Below are positions 13,587 through 22,502 of a stretch of DNA of 34,371 nt, piece after piece. Position numbers and translations under genes: made by a program. Below the pieces are notes generated by a model. That model did no database searches and was not told where the DNA came from. It saw only the letters and a list, made by a program, of their open reading frames with translations. Source of the stretch: Phenylobacterium deserti (GTDB lineage: Bacteria > Pseudomonadota > Alphaproteobacteria > Caulobacterales > Caulobacteraceae); contig CALQQB010000052.1 in NCBI GenBank assembly GCA_943332615.1, positions 1 to 34,371 on the forward strand, written 5' to 3'. Position 1 is the first letter of the stretch. Each line of letters starts with the position of its first letter.

Positions 13587-14816
13587 ATGCTGCGGGGCGT
13601 TCTGTTCGTACACAATAACTTTCCCGGCCAGTTCCGGGACCTGGCGCAGACGCTGCTGGCGCGGGGCGTTCCATGCGTCGCCATCGGCCAGGGCCATGCG
13701 CCGGGTGTCGAGGGCGTGCGAATGGCGCGCTACAACCTGCCGCGCGGCAGCACGCCCGGGATTTTACCCGAGGCGATCCGGGCCGAGGCGGACCTGATCC
13801 GGGCGAAAGGCGCGTTCAAAGCGGCCAGGGCTCTGAAGGACGAAGGCTGGGACCCGGCGGTGATCGTGGTCCATCCGGGTTGGGGCGAAGCGACCTATCT
13901 CGCCGAGGTGTTCCCCCAGGCCCGCCAGGTCGCGTTCGCCGAGTTCTGGTATCACGGCCGCGGCTATGACGTGGGGTTCGACACCGAGTTCCAGGCCTTC
14001 GACCAGGACGCTGTCCTGCGCGCCGAGGCCAAGAACGCGGTCATGGCCATGGCCTACGCGAACGCCGACGCCATCGTGGCGCCCACCGGCTTCCAGGCCG
14101 CGTCGCTGCCCCCGGCGTTCCGGGCACGGGCGCGCATCCTCCATGAGGGCGTAGATCTCGAGGCGATCCGCCCTGACGCGGCCGAACCCTTCGCCCTGGA
14201 CGATAGCCACGTCATCGCGCCGGGAACGCCGGTGATCACTCACGTGAACAACAACATGGAGCCGCTACGGGGCCTGCACATCCTGGCCCGCGCCCTCCCC
14301 CGCCTGCTGGCTGAAGTTCCGGGCGCCCAGGTGCTGATCATCGGCAAGCCCGAGGCCCAGGCCTACGGCGGCGCGGCGCCGGGCGGCGGGACCTGGGCGG
14401 ACACCTGCTTCGCGGGCATCGACTACGATCCGGGGCGTGTTCACTTTCTTGGCCGCGTGGACCATCAGCGGATGCTGGCGGCGCTGCGGCTGGGGGCGGC
14501 GCACGTCTACTACACCTATCCCTTCGTGCTCTCGTGGTCGCTGGCGGAAGCCATGGCCAGCGGCTGCTATGTCATCGGCTCCGACACCGCGCCGCTGCAC
14601 GACGCGATCGAGGACGGGGTGAACGGGCGGCTGCTGCCGTTCTTCGATGTGCCGGCATTGTCTGCGGCAATGATCGCGGCTTGCCGGGACCCGGGCGCGG
14701 CGGCGCCGTTGCGCGCGGCGGCGCGGCAGACGGCGGTGGCGAAGTTCAGCCGGGATGAGGGGCGCGAAGGGTGGCTGGGGCTATTGCGGGAGTTGGGCGT
14801 GGAGATTCCCTCCTAA
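13587..14816 (+). CDS. Glycosyltransferase family 4-like protein
   Basis: The 409-residue protein is probably a GT-B fold glycosyltransferase. The N-terminal half starts MLRGVLFVHNNFPGQFRDLA, the strand-loop-helix of GT4 enzymes. It contains an unusual aromatic stretch, FAEFWYHGRGYDVGFDTEF (about 126-144). The C-terminal half has VLIIGKPEAQAYGG, then HFLGRVDHQRMLAALRLGA, and the donor-site region SWSLAEAMASGCYVIGSDT with Glu-x-Met-Ala followed by HDAIEDGVNGRLL. No signal peptide or membrane helix is seen, so it is cytosolic or membrane-associated. The gene begins 44 bp after tRNA-Leu and may share its transcript. The sugar substrate cannot be predicted, and neighbours give no pathway. Confidence 0.85.
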   Translation: MLRGVLFVHNNFPGQFRDLAQTLLARGVPCVAIGQGHAPGVEGVRMARYNLPRGSTPGILPEAIRAEADLIRAKGAFKAARALKDEGWDPAVIVVHPGWGEATYLAEVFPQARQVAFAEFWYHGRGYDVGFDTEFQAFDQDAVLRAEAKNAVMAMAYANADAIVAPTGFQAASLPPAFRARARILHEGVDLEAIRPDAAEPFALDDSHVIAPGTPVITHVNNNMEPLRGLHILARALPRLLAEVPGAQVLIIGKPEAQAYGGAAPGGGTWADTCFAGIDYDPGRVHFLGRVDHQRMLAALRLGAAHVYYTYPFVLSWSLAEAMASGCYVIGSDTAPLHDAIEDGVNGRLLPFFDVPALSAAMIAACRDPGAAAPLRAAARQTAVAKFSRDEGREGWLGLLRELGVEIPS

Positions 14817-14819
14817 ACT

Positions 14820-14851
14820 CCGCTCATCCTGCCATTCGCCGGGATGAGCGG
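14820..14851. terminator. Hairpin between convergent genes
   Basis: A perfect 10-bp stem CCGCTCATCC (14820-14829) / GGATGAGCGG (14842-14851) with a 12-base loop lies 3 bp after the glycosyltransferase stop and 21 bp before the holC stop. It probably acts as a bidirectional terminator, though T-runs are weak on both sides. Confidence 0.55.
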
Positions 14852-14872
14852 ATCGTTGGGAGGGGCTGGGCC

Positions 14873-15331
14873 TCAGCCCTGCTTCTCCCAGCCGCGCGCC
14901 TGCTGTTTCCAGTACGACACCGGCAGGCCCCTGGCCTTGGCGTCGCGGAACTGGGCGCGGGCGTTCGCAAGCTGGGCGTCGTCGCCGCCATCGAAGATGA
15001 CGATGCAGCGCTGGAAGCTGGCGAGGTCCCCGGCTTCCGCGCCGTCCACCAGGAACAGGGCGTCGGCGGCGTTGGGGTTCTCGGTGGTGGTGGTCAGCAG
15101 GATCGGTTGACGCGCAGCGCCGGGTTCGTCGGCTGGCGCGTGGGGCAGGAAACTCTCGTCGCGATAGCTCCACAGCCAGCCGTCGAGGTGGTCGATGCGG
15201 TCCGGGCCCGAGGCGCGGACGATGGCTTTCCAGCCTTTCTGCAGGGTCTTTTCCAGGAGTTCGGGCAGGGCCTGGTCCAGGCCCGTACGCTCCAGGTGGT
15301 AGAACCAGACCTCGCAGGCGCCGTCAGCCAT
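14873..15331 (-). CDS. holC: DNA polymerase III chi subunit
   Basis: The 152-residue product fits the HolC family, a clamp-loader accessory that binds single-stranded-DNA-binding protein. The start chosen is ATG 15331, giving MADGACEVWFYHLERTGLDQ, which resembles other alphaproteobacterial HolC N-termini. A longer frame from 15367 adds an unlikely Arg/Pro-rich lead. Visible family blocks are LPELLEKTLQKGWKAIVRA, LWSYRDESFLPHA, ADALFLVDGAE and VIFDGGDDAQLANARAQFRD. It ends in the basic, aromatic VSYWKQQARGWEKQG. It overlaps the upstream hydrolase gene by 8 bp, so the two are coupled. pepA and holC neighbour each other in many proteobacteria. Confidence 0.93.
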   Translation of the reverse strand: MADGACEVWFYHLERTGLDQALPELLEKTLQKGWKAIVRASGPDRIDHLDGWLWSYRDESFLPHAPADEPGAARQPILLTTTTENPNAADALFLVDGAEAGDLASFQRCIVIFDGGDDAQLANARAQFRDAKARGLPVSYWKQQARGWEKQG

Positions 15332-16031
15332 GGGACGCGCCGGCCGGCAACCGCTCCGCCAGCCCATGGATGGCGCCGGCGACGGCCTCGGCGTGGGTCA
15401 ACATGGCCAGGTGATGCAGCGGCAGGCGCACGACCGGCCACCCCTGGCGCACCGCGTACTGGCCCTCATCGTCATAGGCGCCGCTGAGCTGGAGGTAGGC
15501 GGCGGGCGACTGCAGGCTCATGGCGGGAGCGTCCTCCTCCAGGAAGTCCAGCGGCAGGCCTTCCAACTCGGAGGTCAGCGCCGCAAGCGCCGCCGGGTCC
15601 GGCACCAGCCGCGCCAGGGCGCCGGGCGGCCACCACTGGTCCCAGGCGGGCAGGAGGCCCATGTCGACGCCGTTGCGCAGCTGGACCGCCAATTGCGGCG
15701 GGGCGTTGTCCATCCAGCTCTTGCCCGGATGCGGCAGGATGGCGTCGATCAGGATCACCGCCGCCGGCGGCGTGGTCATCGCCGCCTCCAGCGCCGGGAT
15801 CAGGGCGCCGCCGCCGCTGTGGGTGACCAGGATGGGCGCCTCGCCCTCGCCGGCATCGATGTGGCCCGCCATGTCCTGGGCCAGGGCGCGGTAGAACCCG
15901 TCCCGGATCGGTTCCAGCATGGGCCACCGCGGCGTCGTCACGGCGTGGCCGCGCGCGTGCAGCCCGGCGGCCACACCGCCCCAGCTGGCGGGACCCACGA
16001 AGGGGCTGTGCAGCAGGATCAGGCGCGCCAC
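15324..16031 (-). CDS. Alpha/beta hydrolase, function unknown
   Basis: This is a 235-residue cytosolic protein of the alpha/beta hydrolase fold, starting at GTG 16031. The first strand carries LILLHSPFVGPASWGG. The nucleophile elbow is VTHSGGGAL with Ser72, where the usual first Gly of Gly-x-Ser-x-Gly is Thr70. A likely catalytic His lies in PLHHLAMLTHAEAVAG near the C-terminus. Substrate is unknown. It lies between pepA and holC, whose genes are often adjacent in relatives, and long inverted repeats separate it from pepA, so it may be an inserted gene (inference). Its stop overlaps the holC start by 8 bp. Confidence 0.78.
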   Translation of the reverse strand: MARLILLHSPFVGPASWGGVAAGLHARGHAVTTPRWPMLEPIRDGFYRALAQDMAGHIDAGEGEAPILVTHSGGGALIPALEAAMTTPPAAVILIDAILPHPGKSWMDNAPPQLAVQLRNGVDMGLLPAWDQWWPPGALARLVPDPAALAALTSELEGLPLDFLEEDAPAMSLQSPAAYLQLSGAYDDEGQYAVRQGWPVVRLPLHHLAMLTHAEAVAGAIHGLAERLPAGASHG

Positions 16032-16036
16032 GGCCC

Positions 16037-16087
16037 TAGACCATTCGTCGTTTAGGTTGGGTCAGTCTCGGCATGACGAATGGTCTA
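16037..16087 (-). repeat. 13-bp perfect inverted repeat just upstream of the hydrolase start
   Basis: TAGACCATTCGTC (16037-16049) and GACGAATGGTCTA (16075-16087) are perfect inverted copies separated by 25 bp. The structure would lie in the leader of the hydrolase transcript and include the bases next to its ribosome site (AGGG, five bases from GTG). It could be a regulatory hairpin, an operator or the trace of an inserted element. Confidence 0.6.
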
Positions 16088-16103
16088 TTCCAAGCAAGAA
16101 TAT

Positions 16104-16139
16104 GAGCGATGGGCGGTTCAATTGAACCGCCCATCGCTC
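16104..16139 (-). terminator. Perfect 36-bp palindrome terminating pepA
   Basis: Arms of 18 bp, GAGCGATGGGCGGTTCAA (16104-16121) and its exact complement (16122-16139), start 4 bp beyond the pepA stop. On the minus strand the stem is followed by ATATTCTT, a modest T-rich tail. It should terminate pepA transcripts. An 18-bp stem with no mismatch is unusually long. Confidence 0.75.
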
Positions 16140-16143
16140 GGGG

Positions 16144-17592
16144 TCAGCCCTCGTACTTGTCGGCCACCATGCGGTTTAGCAGCCGCACGCCGTAGCCCAC
16201 CGCGCCGTCCGGGATGGTGGCTACCGCCGAGGGCTTCTTCCAGGTGGTGCCGGCGATATCCAGGTGTGCCCAGGGTGTGCCGTTGACGTAGCGCTGCAGG
16301 AACAGCGCCGCGGTGATCGAGCCGCCGGGCCGGCCGCCGGTGTTCTTCATGTCGGCGATCATGGAATCGATCTGCTTCTCGTAGGCCGGTGGCAGCGGCA
16401 TGCGCCACAGCCCCTCGTCCTCGGCCTTGGCGGCGTCCAGCAGGTTGGCGGCGAGCCCGTCATCGTTGGCGTAGCAGGCCGCGTAGTCGTTCCCCAGTGC
16501 GATGATCACGGCGCCCGTCAGGGTGGCCAGATCGACCATGAACTTCGGCTTGAACCGGTCCTGGCAGTACCAGAGCGCGTCGGCGAGCACGAGCCGGCCC
16601 TCGGCGTCGGTGTTGATCACCTCGATGGTCTGGCCGGACATCGAGGTCAGCACGTCGCCGGGCCGATAGGCGTTGGCGTCGGGCATGTTCTCTACCAGGC
16701 CGAGTATTCCTATCGCATTCACCTTTGCCTTGCGTCCGGCCAGGGCGTGCATGAGGCCAGCCACGGTGCCGGCGCCGCCCATGTCCCACTTCATGTCCTC
16801 CATGTTCTCGGCCGGCTTGATCGAGATGCCGCCGGTGTCGAAGCAGACGCCCTTGCCGACGAAGGCGATGGGCTGGGAGGTCTTGTCGTCCGCGCCGTAC
16901 CACTTGAGGATCGCGAGTTGGCTGTCTCGGATGGAGCCTTGGCCCACGGCCAGCAGCGAGCCCATGCCCAGCTGCATCATCTCGGCCTCGCCCAGGATCT
17001 CGACCTCCAGCCCCAGGCTCTCCAGCGCCTTGCAGCGGGCGGCGAATTCGGCCGGATAGAGGACGTTCGGCGGTTCCGAGACTAGGTCGCGGGTGAAGTC
17101 GATGCCGTTAGCGATGGCGGCCATCGGCGCGAAGGCGGCCGCAGCCGCGGCCGGATCGGCGGCGGTGATCTGGACCTTGGTGATCGACGGCTTCTTGTCC
17201 GCCTTTTCCTTGGTCCGGTACTTGTCGAACCGGTAGCTGCCCAGGCGGATGCCGAGGGCCGCATGGGCCGAGGTCTCGGCGTCGCCCTCGATCTCGATCC
17301 GCAGCGTCGCCAGACCCGAGGTCTTGAGGGCGTTGTAGCCCGTGGCCGCCGCCTGCTCGGCGCCGATCGGATCGAAGCGCTCGGCCAGGCCCACGCCCAC
17401 CAGCACCAGCCGCGCGGCGCTCTCACCCTGCGGCGCCAGGATGTCCAGGGTCTGGCCCTTGGCGCCGGTAAAGCGGCTGGCGGCGACGGCCTGGGCCAGC
17501 GCGCCGCCATACTTCACGCCCTCGAACTCCAGGCGCAAGATGGCCGTTTCGGCCGGGACAGCGGCGCCGGCCGCGACGAATTCAATATCCAT
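16144..17592 (-). CDS. pepA: Leucyl aminopeptidase (M17)
   Basis: The 482-residue cytosolic metallo-aminopeptidase removes N-terminal residues from peptides using two divalent metals. The family signature NTDAEGRL is at 327-334, with metal ligands Asp329 and Glu331 and active-site Arg333. Upstream are VGKGVCFDTGGISIKP and MEDMKWDMGGAG, which supply the lysine and the remaining ligands. The N-terminal domain (about 1-160) is the less conserved hexamer/DNA-binding domain. In E. coli PepA also acts as a DNA-binding protein; nothing here tests that. The gene is divergent from lptF and ends in a perfect palindromic terminator. A short cluster of rare codons (ATA GGA ATA) occurs in NAIGILGLVENM. 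Confidence 0.97.
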   Translation of the reverse strand: MDIEFVAAGAAVPAETAILRLEFEGVKYGGALAQAVAASRFTGAKGQTLDILAPQGESAARLVLVGVGLAERFDPIGAEQAAATGYNALKTSGLATLRIEIEGDAETSAHAALGIRLGSYRFDKYRTKEKADKKPSITKVQITAADPAAAAAAFAPMAAIANGIDFTRDLVSEPPNVLYPAEFAARCKALESLGLEVEILGEAEMMQLGMGSLLAVGQGSIRDSQLAILKWYGADDKTSQPIAFVGKGVCFDTGGISIKPAENMEDMKWDMGGAGTVAGLMHALAGRKAKVNAIGILGLVENMPDANAYRPGDVLTSMSGQTIEVINTDAEGRLVLADALWYCQDRFKPKFMVDLATLTGAVIIALGNDYAACYANDDGLAANLLDAAKAEDEGLWRMPLPPAYEKQIDSMIADMKNTGGRPGGSITAALFLQRYVNGTPWAHLDIAGTTWKKPSAVATIPDGAVGYGVRLLNRMVADKYEG

Positions 17593-17720
17593 CGGTCGTA
17601 TCTCTCAGCTCCCTGGGCCGCAGCCAAGGTCAGGTTGTACGGCGCGGCGACGCATGGTTTAGAACAGGTCCGCGGCCGGAGCGCGTCCAAAACTCCCGGG
17701 CGAGCCGTTTTAGCGACCAT

Positions 17721-18872
17721 ATGCGCCTTATCGACCGATATCTTCTTCGCCAGCTTCTCGCACCGGTCGCCCTGGCGACACTGGCGCTGACGGCTGTCGC
17801 CCTGCTCAGCCAGAGCCTGGCCGGCCTCGACCTGATCGTGAACCAGCGCCAGAGCGCACTCGTGTTCCTGAAGGTGACGCTGCTGTACATGCCGCAGCTG
17901 ATCAACCTGATCCTGCCGGTGGCGGTGTTCGTCGCCGCCCTGGTGGGCCTGAACCGGCTTCATACCGAGCAGGAGATCGTGGTCTGTTTCGCCAGCGGGA
18001 TGAGCCGCTGGCGGGTGATCGCGCCGGCCATGCGGCTGGCGTGCACCGTGGCCTTCCTGGCGCTGGTGATGAACCTCTTCGTCCAGCCAATGACCTACAA
18101 GGCGATGCGCCAGGAGCTGTTCAACGTGAAGGCGGACCTGGCCGCCACCCTGGTGCGCGAGGGCGAGTTCACGGAGCCGACGCCAGGGCTGACGGTCTAC
18201 GCCCAGGGGGTCGACGGCCGGGGCAACCTCACGAACCTGTTCATCCATCAGATCAAGGCGGACGGTTCGACCACCACCTACACCGCCGAGGAAGGCCACG
18301 TCGGCCACGCCAATGGCCGGCCGGTGCTGGTGATGCTGAACGGCTCGAACCAGGAATTCTCCAGCCGGGGCGTGCTGAACTACATCACGTTCGACTACTA
18401 CACCTTCGATCTGGCGCCGCTGGCGAACACCGAAGAGCTGGTCCACTACAAGCCGTCTGACCGCTATCTGCACGAGCTGTTCTTCCCGGACCTGCAGCAG
18501 GACTGGGAACGGCGGAACCGCCTCGACCTGCTGGCCGAGGGCCATGCCCGCCTCGCCTCGCCGCTCTACAACGTGGCCGCCATGGCGATGGCGCTGTGCG
18601 CGATCCTGGGCGGCGGATTTTCGCGCCTGGGCTATGGCCGCCGGATCGCGGCGCTGGCGGCCATAGCGGCGATCGTGCGGCTGCTGGGGTTCCAGGTGCA
18701 GTCGGCCTGCGAGGACGAGGCCTGGCTGAACATCCTGCAGTACGCCGTGCCGATCGGCGCCGCCTGGGGCGCGCTGGCCAGCATCTTCCGCCAGCGGATC
18801 AACCGCCACATCGACATAACCCGGCCCCGGCCAGTCGGCCCGCGATCGCCAGGCCTGCAGGCCAGCGCATGA
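17721..18872 (+). CDS. lptF: LPS export ABC transporter permease LptF
   Basis: LptF is one of the two inner-membrane permease subunits of the Lpt machine, which moves lipopolysaccharide from the inner to the outer membrane. The 383-residue protein has the usual plan. Three transmembrane helices lie in the first 115 residues, with the coupling-helix motif EQEIVVCFASGMSRWRV. A periplasmic beta-jellyroll domain follows (about 120-260, with VREGEFTEPTPGLTVYAQG). Three helices follow near the C-terminus. ATG 17721 gives the conserved MRLIDRYLLRQLL start, but its ribosome site is poor. It overlaps lptG by 4 bp (ATGA). The ATPase LptB is encoded elsewhere. It is divergent from pepA. Confidence 0.95.
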   Translation: MRLIDRYLLRQLLAPVALATLALTAVALLSQSLAGLDLIVNQRQSALVFLKVTLLYMPQLINLILPVAVFVAALVGLNRLHTEQEIVVCFASGMSRWRVIAPAMRLACTVAFLALVMNLFVQPMTYKAMRQELFNVKADLAATLVREGEFTEPTPGLTVYAQGVDGRGNLTNLFIHQIKADGSTTTYTAEEGHVGHANGRPVLVMLNGSNQEFSSRGVLNYITFDYYTFDLAPLANTEELVHYKPSDRYLHELFFPDLQQDWERRNRLDLLAEGHARLASPLYNVAAMAMALCAILGGGFSRLGYGRRIAALAAIAAIVRLLGFQVQSACEDEAWLNILQYAVPIGAAWGALASIFRQRINRHIDITRPRPVGPRSPGLQASA

Positions 18873-19972
18873 CCGGCCTCGGACGCATCGAGCGCTATGT
18901 GATCGGCTACATGATCCTGGGCGTGACCACGGCCCTGGCGATCATCTCGGCCGTGGTGGTGCTGATCCAGTTTGTGGAGCTGACCAGCCAGGTCGGCACG
19001 CGGGCCGATGTGGGCCCTAATGGCATCCTCGAACTGACGCTGCTGAAGGCCCCGTCGATCATCCAGATCCTGCTGCCGATCTGCTTCCTGTTCGGGGGCA
19101 TCGGGGCTTTCGTGGTGCTGAACCGGCGCAGCGAGCTGGTGGCCATGCGGGCGGCCGGGGTGTCGGCGTGGCGGTTCATCCTGCCATCGGCCGCGGTGTC
19201 GCTGCTGCTCGGTGTGATCGTGGTGGCGGGGCTGAACCCGGCGGCGGCGGCGATGAACGCGCAGTTCGAGATCCGGCGCGCCCGGCTGATGGAGAACTAC
19301 CTGGGCGACCGGCCCAAGGACATCTGGCTGCGCCAGGGCGACGACACCAGCCAGATCGTCATTCATGCCAAGGCCCGCGACAGCCGCCAGGGAACCGTGA
19401 CCCTGCGCGGAGTTTCGCTGTTCATCTACGAGAAGACCCCCGGGGGAGGGCCGGAGTTCCGCCGCCGCCTTGAGGCGGCCGAGGCCCGGCTGATGCCCGG
19501 GTTCTGGCAGCTCAAGGACGTGCGCGAGGCCACCGCCGGCGATTCCTCGATCCGTTCAGAGACCCTCTCGATCCGCTCCACCCTGGACCCGGAGGCCGCG
19601 ATGGAGCGGCTGGCGTCACCGGAGGCGATCGCGTTCTGGCGGCTGCCGCGCGCCATCCAGCTGACCGAACAGGCGGGCTTTTCCGCCTCAGGCTATAGGC
19701 TGCGGCTGCAACAGCTGCTGGCGACGCCGCTGCTGTTCGCCGCGATGTCGATCCTGGCGGCGGCCTTTTCGCTGCGGCTCACCCGGCTGGGCGGCCTGGC
19801 GGGGTTGGCCGGGACAGGTGTAGGCCTGGGCTTCGTGATGTTCTTCTTCAACCAGTTCTCCGGCGCGCTGGCGAAGGCCGACATCATCCCGCTGTTCGCG
19901 GCGGCCTGGGCGCCTGTGGCTGTGGCGCTGCTCGCGGGCGTCACCCTGCTTTGCTACACCGAAGACGGTTGA
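18869..19972 (+). CDS. lptG: LPS export ABC transporter permease LptG
   Basis: This is the second permease subunit of LptB2FG, 367 residues. ATG 18869 overlaps the lptF stop and opens MTGLGRIERYVIGYMILGV, the conserved first helix. An in-frame reading upstream lies inside lptF and is not used. The coupling motif is NRRSELVAMRAAGVSAWRFI. The periplasmic jellyroll covers about 125-270 (IWLRQGDDTSQIVIHAKA, VTLRGVSLFIYE). Three helices follow, with the third containing VMFFFNQFSGALAKADIIP. With LptF it extracts LPS from the inner membrane and passes it to LptC and LptA. Confidence 0.95.
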   Translation: MTGLGRIERYVIGYMILGVTTALAIISAVVVLIQFVELTSQVGTRADVGPNGILELTLLKAPSIIQILLPICFLFGGIGAFVVLNRRSELVAMRAAGVSAWRFILPSAAVSLLLGVIVVAGLNPAAAAMNAQFEIRRARLMENYLGDRPKDIWLRQGDDTSQIVIHAKARDSRQGTVTLRGVSLFIYEKTPGGGPEFRRRLEAAEARLMPGFWQLKDVREATAGDSSIRSETLSIRSTLDPEAAMERLASPEAIAFWRLPRAIQLTEQAGFSASGYRLRLQQLLATPLLFAAMSILAAAFSLRLTRLGGLAGLAGTGVGLGFVMFFFNQFSGALAKADIIPLFAAAWAPVAVALLAGVTLLCYTEDG

Positions 19973-20065
19973 ATCCTCGGGCCTGGGGGCTATGCATCAC
20001 CGGCCTGACACAAGTAGACGTGCGCCGGCGCACCACGACGAAAGCGCGCAGGGGATCGAGGTTTG

Positions 20066-22459
20066 ATGAGTCCGCGTCGGCTGAGGCCGCGATCTGCAGG
20101 CAAGCGCGCCCTCCTGTCCGGAGTCGCCCTCGCGTTGCTGGGCTGCGTCCACGCCCAGGCGCAGGTCGTCCAGGCCCAGCCGCGGCACCCCGGCGCGCCC
20201 CCCAAGGACCTGGTTGCCGCGAAGGCCGCGCAGCCCTCGACGAAGGGCGTCGCCGACGGCCTGCAGCAGGACGAAATGTACATGGAGGCCGACGAGGTCA
20301 TCCGTGAGGACAAGGCCGGGGTCACCACGGCCAACGGCAATGTCGAGGTGCGCTACAACGGCCGCACCCTGCGGGCCGACAGGCTGACCTATAACGACCA
20401 GACCGGCGTGGTGCATGGCCAAGGCCACATCATCATCGTCAACGCGGACGGCACGACGGAATACGCCAACGAGATCACGCTGGACGACGAATTGAAGGCT
20501 GGCGTCGCCCTGGGCTTCTCCGCGCGCCTGCAGCAGAACGTCAAGATCGCCGCCGCCACCGCCGCCAAGCGCAACGAGAATATCGTGGAGCTCAACCGGG
20601 CGATCTACACGCCCTGCGAGATCTGCGCGAAGGACGGCAGCGCGAAGACGCCGACCTGGTCCATCGCCGCCGACCGGGTGGTGCGCGATCAGAAGCGCCG
20701 GATCGTCTACTACCGCAACGCCCGCTTCCGGCTGTTCGGGGTGACGGTGGCCTACCTGCCGATTTTCTGGAACGCGGACCCAAAGGCCGACCGGGTGTCC
20801 GGCTTCCTGGTGCCCAAGGCCTCGGCCTCCGACCGGCGCGGGGCGTCCTACGAGCAGCCTTACTATTGGGTGATCGACAAATCGACGGACCTGGTCGTCA
20901 GCCCGCAAGTCAACTCGAAGATCGCGCCGTTCGTGAACGCCGAGTTCCGTCACCGGTTCTATTCCGGCGAGATGGACGTGCGCCTCGGCTACACGCACGC
21001 CCGCGACTTCGACGGCAAGGGTCATGAGATCGCCGGAACGTCCGCCAGCCGCAGCTATATCCTCGGTCGCGGCGCCTTCCAGCTGACCGACAAGTGGCGC
21101 TGGGGCTTCACCGCCGAGCGGACGTCCGACGACCTGATCTTCGACAAGTACGAAGTCAGCAAGGTCTATGAGACCCGCGGGCCCTATGTGGCCGACGACC
21201 GGCGGCTGATCTCGCAGGTCTATACGACCCGCCAGGACGCGCGCTCGTACCTGTCAGTCGCGGCGATGACGATCCAGGGCCTGCGGCCGGGGTCGGTCGA
21301 TCCTGTCACCGGCTTCAGCTCGGGCGAGAACGATCGCGTGTTCCCGGTCATCGGCCCGCTGATCGAGGCCCACTTTGAGCCTGTCGGAACCTGGCTTGGA
21401 GGCCGCCTGCGCGGTCACGCCAGCGGCGTCGTGCTGGCCCGAGAGCAGTCGCCGACCAACCTGGCCGCCCGTCTGCCTGGCCTGGACAGCGCCCGGGTCA
21501 CCGGCGAGCTGGACTGGCGCCGGCCCTTCATCTCCAGCGCCGGCCTGCGCTTCGAGCCCTTCCTCAGCGTGCGCGCCGACGCCTACCAGCTGCACGACAT
21601 CCTGACCGGCGTGGGCTCGGCCACCCGCAGCGACAACGTCCGCCGCGCGCTGGCGACCGGGGGCGTCGACATCACCTATCCGTTCTTCAAGCGGACCAAG
21701 GACGCAACCATCGTGCTGGAGCCGGTGGCGCAGATCGTCGCCTCGCCGAACGCCAGGCAGGTCGTTGTCGGCCGCGACGCGAAGGGCGCACCGGTCTATC
21801 TGAACGAGGACAGTGTCGCCTTCGAGTTCGACGAAACCACCCTGTTCCGGCCCAACAAGTTCCCTGGCTATGACCTTTACGAGGATGGCGTGCGGGCGAA
21901 CCTGGCGGCGCGGGCCTCCGTGCAGTGGGATGACGGCCGCCGCGCCAACGCGATGATCGGCCGCAGTTTCCGCACCGAGCAGAACGCGGTGTTCACCGAC
22001 CGCACCGGTCTGCGCACCAAGGCCTCGGATTGGATCGTGGCGGCCGACGCTCAACCGCTTCGCGGCCTCAGCCTGTTCACCCGCGCCCGCCTCGATTCGG
22101 ACACCCTGGACATTCATCGGCTGGAAGCCGGCGTGAACGCGTCCAACAAGTACGGCAACGGCTTCGTCCGCTATCTCATCGACGATTTCGACATCAATGG
22201 GATCAAGCGCGAGAACCTTGACGTCGGCGGGGAGATCTACATCTCCAAGAACTACGGGGTCAGCGTCTACGGGAACCGCGATCTGAGGCGCGACGCCTGG
22301 GTGATCCGGGACTATGGCGTATTCTACCGGGACGACTGCCTGCGGCTGGATGTGATCTATCGCCGCGAGGACACGATCATCGGTCGTCTGCTACCGAGTG
22401 AATCGGTATCGGTGCGCCTAACGCTTGCCACATTGGGCGGCGCATTCAATGGCAGGTAA
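20066..22459 (+). CDS. lptD: LPS assembly outer-membrane protein LptD
   Basis: LptD is the outer-membrane gate that inserts LPS into the outer leaflet together with LptE. ATG 20066 gives 797 residues; TTG 20063 is also in frame but adds nothing. The signal peptide ends near HAQAQ. Its LALLGC looks like a lipobox, yet an AQA signal-peptidase site follows and the family is not lipidated. The LptA-like OstA domain lies at about 70-180 (MEADEVIREDKAGVTTANG, LRADRLTYNDQTGVVHGQG). The beta-barrel fills about 260-790. Cysteines are Cys184 and Cys187 (CEIC) and Cys758 near the C-terminus, a simpler set than the E. coli disulfide pairs. It lies between lptG and surA, whose product aids barrel folding. 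Confidence 0.96.
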   Translation: MSPRRLRPRSAGKRALLSGVALALLGCVHAQAQVVQAQPRHPGAPPKDLVAAKAAQPSTKGVADGLQQDEMYMEADEVIREDKAGVTTANGNVEVRYNGRTLRADRLTYNDQTGVVHGQGHIIIVNADGTTEYANEITLDDELKAGVALGFSARLQQNVKIAAATAAKRNENIVELNRAIYTPCEICAKDGSAKTPTWSIAADRVVRDQKRRIVYYRNARFRLFGVTVAYLPIFWNADPKADRVSGFLVPKASASDRRGASYEQPYYWVIDKSTDLVVSPQVNSKIAPFVNAEFRHRFYSGEMDVRLGYTHARDFDGKGHEIAGTSASRSYILGRGAFQLTDKWRWGFTAERTSDDLIFDKYEVSKVYETRGPYVADDRRLISQVYTTRQDARSYLSVAAMTIQGLRPGSVDPVTGFSSGENDRVFPVIGPLIEAHFEPVGTWLGGRLRGHASGVVLAREQSPTNLAARLPGLDSARVTGELDWRRPFISSAGLRFEPFLSVRADAYQLHDILTGVGSATRSDNVRRALATGGVDITYPFFKRTKDATIVLEPVAQIVASPNARQVVVGRDAKGAPVYLNEDSVAFEFDETTLFRPNKFPGYDLYEDGVRANLAARASVQWDDGRRANAMIGRSFRTEQNAVFTDRTGLRTKASDWIVAADAQPLRGLSLFTRARLDSDTLDIHRLEAGVNASNKYGNGFVRYLIDDFDINGIKRENLDVGGEIYISKNYGVSVYGNRDLRRDAWVIRDYGVFYRDDCLRLDVIYRREDTIIGRLLPSESVSVRLTLATLGGAFNGR

Positions 22460-22502
22460 GATGGCGGCCGAGATACGGCTCCACGAAGGAAGACTTTCGT
22501 CC

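Noticed and set aside
20093..20150. LptD as a lipoprotein because of LLGC in its signal
   Set aside because: A normal signal-peptidase I site (HAQAQ) follows and LptD family members are integral barrels without lipid anchors.
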